Of a DNA stretch of 10,084 bases, positions 5,719-10,084 are shown one piece after another. The notes beneath the pieces are model-generated. The model saw only the letters and a program-made list of their open reading frames with translations. It was not told the origin of the DNA and ran no database searches. The stretch's first letter is position 1. Every line of letters begins with the position of its first letter. The position numbers were made by a program, and so were the translations under genes. The DNA lies in contig CACZOW010000220.1 in the NCBI GenBank assembly GCA_902782885.1, positions 1 to 10,084 on the forward strand. The letters run 5' to 3'. Origin of the DNA: an uncultured Ruminococcus sp. GTDB taxonomy: Bacteria > Bacillota > Clostridia > UBA1212 > UBA1255.

Positions 5719-7039
5719 AACCAGAAAAGTGCCAAAGCGCATTTCGCAGACGGTACTTAATTCACTGAAAGGCGGCGTGGTGCCGCGCATCGGACTGCCG
5801 TATATCGCCGTGGGACGAAAAAACGAGATAGAAGCGCTGCTGCACGACGTGGACATAATTGCGGAAGGCGGCGCGTCGTTCCGGTTCATAGTCGGGCGGT
5901 ACGGCAGCGGCAAAAGCTTCCTGATCCAGACGATCCGCAACTATGTGATGGACCGCGGCTTTATCGTGGCGGACGCGGATCTTTCGCCTGAACGGCGGCT
6001 GCAGGGCACAAAAGGGCAGGGGCTCGCGACTTACCGCGAACTGATCGGAAATCTGTCTACGAAGACCCGGCCCGAAGGCGGCGCGCTGACCCTGGTGCTG
6101 GACCGTTGGATCAGCGTTGTCCAGAGCGAGGCGGTAGAGGAGACGGGGCTGCAGCCCGGAGACCCCGGCCTCACGGCGGCAACGGATAAAAAGATCTTCG
6201 CGGTGACCGCCTCGGTAAGCGAACTGGTGCACGGCTTTGAATTCGCGCGGCTGCTGTCGATGTATTACCGGGCGTACGTGAACGGCGACGATGACCTGAA
6301 GGCCCGGGTCGTGCGCTGGTTCCGGGGAGAATACGCGCTCAAGAGCGAGGCAAAAGAGGCGCTGGGCGTGAATATTATCATTTCCGATGACGACTGGTAC
6401 GACTACCTGAAGCTGTTCGCGGCGTTTTTCCGGAGCGCGGGGTACGCGGGCATGATGATAATGGTGGACGAACTGGTCAACATTTACAAGATCCCCAACG
6501 CCGTCACGCGTCAATATAACTACGAAAAGCTGCTTACCATGTACAACGACACGCTGCAGGGCAAGGCGCGCTATCTGGGGATCATCATGGGGGCAACTCC
6601 CCAGGCGCTCGAAGATAAGCGCCGCGGCATCTACAGCTACGAGGCGCTGCGCTCGCGTCTGGCGGAGGGACGGTTTTCACGGCCCGGCGCGCGGGATATG
6701 CTGGCGCCGGTGATCCGGCTGGAGCCGCTTACCGCGGAGGAAATGCTGGTCCTGTGTGAAAAACTCGCGGAAATGCATGCGGGCCTTTACGGTTATGCGC
6801 GGAAGATGGGCACGGAGGAACTCTCCGGCTTTATCCGGATCGAGTACAGCCGCATCGGCGCCGATCAGAATATCACGCCCCGTGAAGTGATCCGCGACTT
6901 TATAGAACTGCTGGATCTTATGTACCAGCATCCGGAAATGGATCTGAACGCGCTGCTGGAGTCGGAAGAGTTTTCGTACTCTAAGTCCGAGGCTGTCTCC
7001 GACGAAACGGACGCGGGATATGCGGAGTTTACGGTATGA
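5711..7039 (+). CDS. BrxD-like P-loop ATPase (DUF2791, BREX system ATP-binding protein)
   Basis: A 442-residue AAA-like ATPase of the DUF2791 family that includes BrxD of type 2 BREX phage defence. The opening follows the family pattern: L-K-G-G-V-V-P-R-I-G-L-P-Y-I-A-V-G-R. Walker A is G-R-Y-G-S-G-K-S (residues 62-69), followed by the family-specific V-A-D-A-D-L-S-P-E-R-R-L and G-L-A-T-Y-R-E-L. Walker B is M-M-I-M-V-D-E (248-254). A sensor-like I-I-M-G-A-T-P and R-R-G-I-Y-S-Y-E-A-L-R-S-R-L come later. All catalytic residues are present, so it should be active. The start ATG 5711 has GGGAGG 8 bases upstream and overlaps the preceding stop by 8 bases; its own stop overlaps the helicase start (ATGA). 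In type 2 BREX this ATPase is paired with the helicase BrxHI, just as here. The family is confident. Its role in this BREX-less setting is inferred: probably powering or loading a DNA-bound complex with TerB and the helicase. Confidence 0.93.
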   Translation: MDETRKVPKRISQTVLNSLKGGVVPRIGLPYIAVGRKNEIEALLHDVDIIAEGGASFRFIVGRYGSGKSFLIQTIRNYVMDRGFIVADADLSPERRLQGTKGQGLATYRELIGNLSTKTRPEGGALTLVLDRWISVVQSEAVEETGLQPGDPGLTAATDKKIFAVTASVSELVHGFEFARLLSMYYRAYVNGDDDLKARVVRWFRGEYALKSEAKEALGVNIIISDDDWYDYLKLFAAFFRSAGYAGMMIMVDELVNIYKIPNAVTRQYNYEKLLTMYNDTLQGKARYLGIIMGATPQALEDKRRGIYSYEALRSRLAEGRFSRPGARDMLAPVIRLEPLTAEEMLVLCEKLAEMHAGLYGYARKMGTEELSGFIRIEYSRIGADQNITPREVIRDFIELLDLMYQHPEMDLNALLESEEFSYSKSEAVSDETDAGYAEFTV

Positions 7040-9276
7040 ATGTTTTTGAACGCTACGCTCCTTTTATTCAGGACTATATTTACCGTTCGGGTTGGCAAAG
7101 CCTCCGGGCTGTGCAGAACGCTGCTGGGGACGCGATATTCGGCACGAATGAGAACGTGCTGCTCACCGCGTCGACCGCGTCCGGAAAGACCGAAGCGGCC
7201 TTTTTCCCGATATTGACGTTGCTGAATGAAGAACCGTCACAGACTGTGGGGGTGCTGTATATTGCCCCGCTCAAAGCGCTGATCAACGACCAGTTCGGGC
7301 GGCTTAACGAACTGTGCGAAGAAGAGGGCATCCCGGTGACGCGCTGGCACGGCGACGCGGCGCTCTCACGGAAGCGCAAACTGTTGAAAAAGCCTTCAGG
7401 TATACTGCAGATCACGCCGGAGTCGCTGGAGTCGCTGCTGATAAATAAGCATATGGAGATTCCTTCGCTGTTCGGAGATCTGCGTTTTGTGGTGATCGAC
7501 GAGATCCACTCGCTCCTTCGTGCTGATCGCGGACTGCAGACGTTCTGTCTGGTGGAGCGGCTCTGCAAACTGGCGGGGTGCAGTCCAAGAAGGATCGGAT
7601 TGTCCGCGACCATCGGCAACCCGGAGGAAGCCGGCAGGTTCCTTGCCGCGGGCAGCGGGAGAAACACGGTCATACCGAAGTTTGAAGGCGGCAAAGAAGT
7701 CTGGCGCCTCGGCATGGAGCATTTTTACAATACGGCGCCCCAGGCGGACGAGGATAAAGGCGAGATCGACGGCGTGCCTCCGCAGGAGGAAGCCACCGAC
7801 AGCGCTCCGAAGGCCGCGGATCCGGGGATCGGGTACATTTTCGAGCATACAAAGGGCAAAAAATGCCTGATATTCACCAATTCACGCGAAGAATGCGAGA
7901 CGGTGTGCCAGAGCCTGCGGCAGTACTGCGAGGCCAATCACGAGCCCGACCGCTTCCTTATCCACCACGGTAATCTCTCTGCTTCCTACCGGGAAAGTGC
8001 AGAGGAAGAGATGAAGGACGACGACTCGCTAATGAGCGTCTGCGCCACCGCCACGCTGGAACTGGGCATAGATATAGGGCGGCTCGAACGGGCATTCCAG
8101 ATAGACGCGCCGTTTACGGTGGCGGGATTTCTGCAGCGAATGGGACGTACCGGCCGGCGCGGCGATCCTTCGGAAATGTGGTTCATTATGCGGGAGGAAC
8201 ATCAGGAGGCGCGGGCGCTGCTGCCGGCAACGGTGCCGTGGTATCTGATCCAGGGCATAGCACTGGTCCAGCTGTATATTGAAGAACGCTTTGTGGAACC
8301 GCCGCGTACCGGCCGGCTGCCGTACAGCCTTTTGTATCACCAGACTATGAGCACGTTGGCGTCGTGCGGCGAGATGACGGCCGGCGAGCTGGCTTCCCGG
8401 GTGCTTACGCTGAACTGCTTCCGCCGTGTAACGCAGGAAGATTATAAACTGCTGCTCAGGCATCTTCTGGAGACCGATCACATTCAGCGTACGGAGAACG
8501 GCGGCCTTATCGTCGGCCTCACCGGCGAACGCGTCGTGAGCGATCACAAGTTTTACGCGGTATTTCAGGAAAACGTGGAATACACCGTGCATTCGGGATC
8601 GGAGCAGCTCGGCACGATAGTGAAGCCGCCGCCGGTGGGGGATAAGATCGCCATTGCCGGCCGCGTATGGGTAGTGGAGGATGTTGACCACAAACGGCGC
8701 GACGTTTATTGTACGCTGGTGAAGGGCAACATTCCCGCGTACTTCGGGGACGTTGCCGGCGATATCCACACGCGCATCCTGGAGCGGATGTTCGGAGTGC
8801 TGAACGAAGACCGGCAATATCCCTACCTTATGCGCCACGCGGTCTTCAGGCTGGCGGAAGCGCGGGAACTGTTCCGAAAATCCGGCATGGCGGAGAAACC
8901 GCTTATCCATCTCGGCGGCAAAATGTGGGCGCTGTTTCCGTGGCTTGGCAGTTACGCGTTTCTGGCGCTGGAACGGTTTCTGAAGCAGCGCTGCGGCAAA
9001 CGGCTGGGCCTTAAGGGATTGACTTCCGGGCGCCCGTATTATATGCAGTTCACAATGCAGGCGGGAGAGGCGGAGTTTTATCAGATCGTGTGCGAAGAAG
9101 CGGCGCAGGAATTTGACCCGCTGGAGCTGGTGTACCCGAAAGAAGTGCCCGTGTTTGAAAAGTATGACGAATTCGTACCGCCGGAGCTGGTGCGGAAAGG
9201 TTTCGCGCTGGGTGTGCTTGATATTGATGGCATGAAACAGCGCGTGCGCACCTGGGAGAGGTACGCACGGCAGTAG
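7036..9276 (+). CDS. Lhr/BrxHI-like superfamily 2 DEAD/DEAH-box helicase
   Basis: A 746-residue helicase with all core motifs: Q27 (Q-motif position), motif I T-A-S-T-A-S-G-K-T-E (44-53), Ia A-P-L-K-A-L (77-82), I-T-P-E-S-L (126-131), DEIH box (155-158), S-A-T (190-192), F-T-N-S-R (280-284), A-T-A-T-L-E-L-G-I-D-I-G (337-348) and Q-R-M-G-R-T-G-R-R-G (367-376). This pattern is typical of Lhr-related helicases, including BrxHI of BREX type 2. An acidic Pro-rich insert (~235-264) lies between the two RecA-like lobes. The C-terminal ~365 residues carry a predicted winged-helix region (~430-510) and further Lhr-like accessory domains. No nuclease motif is visible. The start is fixed by the ATGA overlap with the ATPase gene and GGAG at 7024-7027. 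It likely translocates on DNA using ATP, partnered by the BrxD-like ATPase. Helicase identity is certain; the BrxHI link rests on context plus motif pattern. Confidence 0.95.
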   Translation: MNVFERYAPFIQDYIYRSGWQSLRAVQNAAGDAIFGTNENVLLTASTASGKTEAAFFPILTLLNEEPSQTVGVLYIAPLKALINDQFGRLNELCEEEGIPVTRWHGDAALSRKRKLLKKPSGILQITPESLESLLINKHMEIPSLFGDLRFVVIDEIHSLLRADRGLQTFCLVERLCKLAGCSPRRIGLSATIGNPEEAGRFLAAGSGRNTVIPKFEGGKEVWRLGMEHFYNTAPQADEDKGEIDGVPPQEEATDSAPKAADPGIGYIFEHTKGKKCLIFTNSREECETVCQSLRQYCEANHEPDRFLIHHGNLSASYRESAEEEMKDDDSLMSVCATATLELGIDIGRLERAFQIDAPFTVAGFLQRMGRTGRRGDPSEMWFIMREEHQEARALLPATVPWYLIQGIALVQLYIEERFVEPPRTGRLPYSLLYHQTMSTLASCGEMTAGELASRVLTLNCFRRVTQEDYKLLLRHLLETDHIQRTENGGLIVGLTGERVVSDHKFYAVFQENVEYTVHSGSEQLGTIVKPPPVGDKIAIAGRVWVVEDVDHKRRDVYCTLVKGNIPAYFGDVAGDIHTRILERMFGVLNEDRQYPYLMRHAVFRLAEARELFRKSGMAEKPLIHLGGKMWALFPWLGSYAFLALERFLKQRCGKRLGLKGLTSGRPYYMQFTMQAGEAEFYQIVCEEAAQEFDPLELVYPKEVPVFEKYDEFVPPELVRKGFALGVLDIDGMKQRVRTWERYARQ
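9243..9269 (+). other. Imperfect stem-loop at the 3' end of the helicase gene
   Basis: CGTGCG (9243-9248) pairs with CGCACG (9264-9269). After one mismatch, ACCT (9250-9253) pairs with AGGT (9259-9262) around a 5-base loop. It sits within the last codons and has no T run, so it is a weak candidate for a transcript end. No better terminator is seen between the converging genes. Confidence 0.3.
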
Positions 9277-9307
9277 ACGGTGTATTCTGTTGATGTGGAT
9301 CGATCCC

Positions 9308-9348
9308 GGAGGAGGGGCAATATGATCAGGCCCCGAACAGCGTGTTGA
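9308..9348 (+). other. Strong ribosome binding site with an 8-codon mini-ORF after the helicase gene
   Basis: GGAGGAGGGG (9308-9317) is followed by ATG at 9322, which opens a frame of only eight codons (M-I-R-P-R-T-A-C, stop 9346-9348). The frame runs antisense into the end of the M41 protease gene. The site is as good as any in the window yet serves no real gene. It could be the remnant of a lost fourth gene of the operon or chance. Confidence 0.3.
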
Positions 9349-10084
9349 TCTCGTCGCTGTCGACGGTCCGTTTTTCGAACAGCTGATCCGCCAGCCGGGT
9401 GACCGCGTCGCGGTGCTCGGAGAGGATGGAGCGCGCCCGCTCAAACTGGCCGCGAATAATGTTGTCCACCTCAGTGTACAGGGCGTTCGGGGAGGCGTCG
9501 GGCTTGTCTTTAAGGTACATGGCGGCAAATCCCAGAGCGGACATGCCGTTTTCCTCCACCATGCGCCTCGCCAGGTCCATCGCGGAGCGCAGATCGGAGG
9601 AACCGCCGTCGGAATACTCGCCCAGGAACACTTCTTCCGCCGCGAGACCGCCCAGCAGCACGCAGATGGAATCTTCATAATCCTCCCTGGTCCGCAGATA
9701 CTGAGGCTGAGGCTTGTTCTGCACATAACCCAGCACGCCGCCCGCGGAAGTTTCCACAGTGATGCGTACGATCTCATCGCCCGCGTTGAGCAGCCGCCCG
9801 ATAAACGCGTGGCCCGATTCGTGCAGCGCGACGCGGCGTCCTTCGGACTCTCTGATGGCATCCGGCAGGATCATCAGCTCGTTATTGGGCAGATAGCTGA
9901 CGATCTCCTCAATGGCGGGGATGCTGCGTTCGTCGATCCGGGCCAGATCCGGATCATTGAGCGCGGAACGCTTCTGCAGCGTAAGCTGGTAGAGTTTGTC
10001 TACGAAACGGCCGTTGCCCAGGTTCTCCACGTTGTGGAAATACTGGAGGATCTGCTTTATCTTCGGCCGGCAGCTTTCGTCCAC
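9326..10084 (-). CDS. AAA+ / M41 zinc metalloprotease, FtsH-like (C-terminal part, start outside window)
   Basis: The last 252 or so residues of an ATP-dependent protease, running in from the right edge. The GTG at the very edge need not be the start. Visible residues ~1-72 are the end of the AAA+ module. They contain N-L-G-N-G-R-F-V-D-K-L-Y, which resembles the lid of CbxX/SpoVK-type AAA proteins more than the T-P-G-F-S-G-A-D-L lid of classical FtsH. Next comes the M41 peptidase domain: zinc-binding H-E-S-G-H (visible residues 88-92), the substrate strand G-G-V-L-G-Y, the L-L-G-G-L-A-A-E-E helix and the third ligand Asp164 in G-G-S-S-D-L-R-S-A. The catalytic residues are complete. Such proteases pull in and degrade membrane or cytoplasmic proteins; whether this one has membrane segments cannot be seen. 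It converges on the helicase gene 49 bases away and is unlikely to belong to that module. M41 is firm; a non-classical FtsH is inference. Confidence 0.9.
   Translation of the reverse strand: MDESCRPKIKQILQYFHNVENLGNGRFVDKLYQLTLQKRSALNDPDLARIDERSIPAIEEIVSYLPNNELMILPDAIRESEGRRVALHESGHAFIGRLLNAGDEIVRITVETSAGGVLGYVQNKPQPQYLRTREDYEDSICVLLGGLAAEEVFLGEYSDGGSSDLRSAMDLARRMVEENGMSALGFAAMYLKDKPDASPNALYTEVDNIIRGQFERARSILSEHRDAVTRLADQLFEKRTVDSDEINTLFGA

Noticed and set aside
3736..9276. Calling the module a complete BREX or DISARM system
   Set aside because: No PglZ phosphatase-like protein, PglX methylase, PglW kinase, BrxC/PglY or methyltransferase is present in the window; only the BrxD-like and BrxHI-like parts are.
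9297..9306. GGATCGATCC palindrome as a terminator or attachment site
   Set aside because: A 10-bp palindrome with no loop or T run and no second copy noticed in the window; likely chance.
8029..9861. A 610-codon open frame on the minus strand across the helicase and protease genes
   Set aside because: It is a shadow of high-GC coding sequence. The plus-strand helicase has every motif over the same bases, and the minus-strand translation is low in recognisable structure and rich in His, Arg and Pro.

Overview
The window looks like a chromosomal stretch from a GC-rich Firmicute, most likely a Clostridia member (gut Oscillospirales or Christensenellales type, by general resemblance only). The clues are strong GGAGG ribosome binding sites, consensus TTGACA/TATAAT promoters, a lipoprotein with a long Pro/Thr/Ala/Glu linker, a Na/Pi cotransporter fused to PhoU, and a LexA-family regulator of the Firmicutes type with a V-A-C-G-I-P cleavage region. 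No RNA gene, insertion sequence or CRISPR array is visible.

Layout. (1) Positions 2-1126 hold the 3' part of a Na+/phosphate cotransporter with a C-terminal PhoU domain. It overlaps a small membrane-anchored protein (1098-1733) that looks like a metallo-beta-lactamase fold without its metal ligands. (2) About 290 bases without a clear gene lead into a good promoter and a secreted lipoprotein with a predicted LamG/concanavalin-like domain (2028-2891), closed by a textbook rho-independent terminator (2929-2968). (3) A perfect-consensus promoter and a 20-bp palindrome precede a LexA-family repressor/autoprotease (3112-3705). Thirty bases later comes a tightly packed three-gene unit: a TerB-N/TerB-C domain protein (3736-5718), a BrxD-like (DUF2791, BREX ATP-binding) P-loop ATPase (5711-7039) and an Lhr/BrxHI-like superfamily 2 helicase (7036-9276). 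The three genes overlap by 8 and 4 bases. (4) On the opposite strand, converging, is the 3' end of an AAA+/M41 zinc metalloprotease (9326-10084). Its ATPase lid resembles the CbxX/SpoVK type rather than classical FtsH.

The main point of interest is the LexA-like regulator plus TerB / BrxD-like ATPase / BrxHI-like helicase unit. The ATPase and helicase correspond to the brxD-brxHI pair of type 2 BREX phage defence, but none of pglW, pglX, pglY or pglZ is present. A TerB-domain protein stands in their place and a cleavable LexA-type repressor lies immediately upstream. My inference is a compact, DNA-damage-inducible DNA-processing or defence module. Its effector is either outside the window or is the TerB protein or helicase itself.
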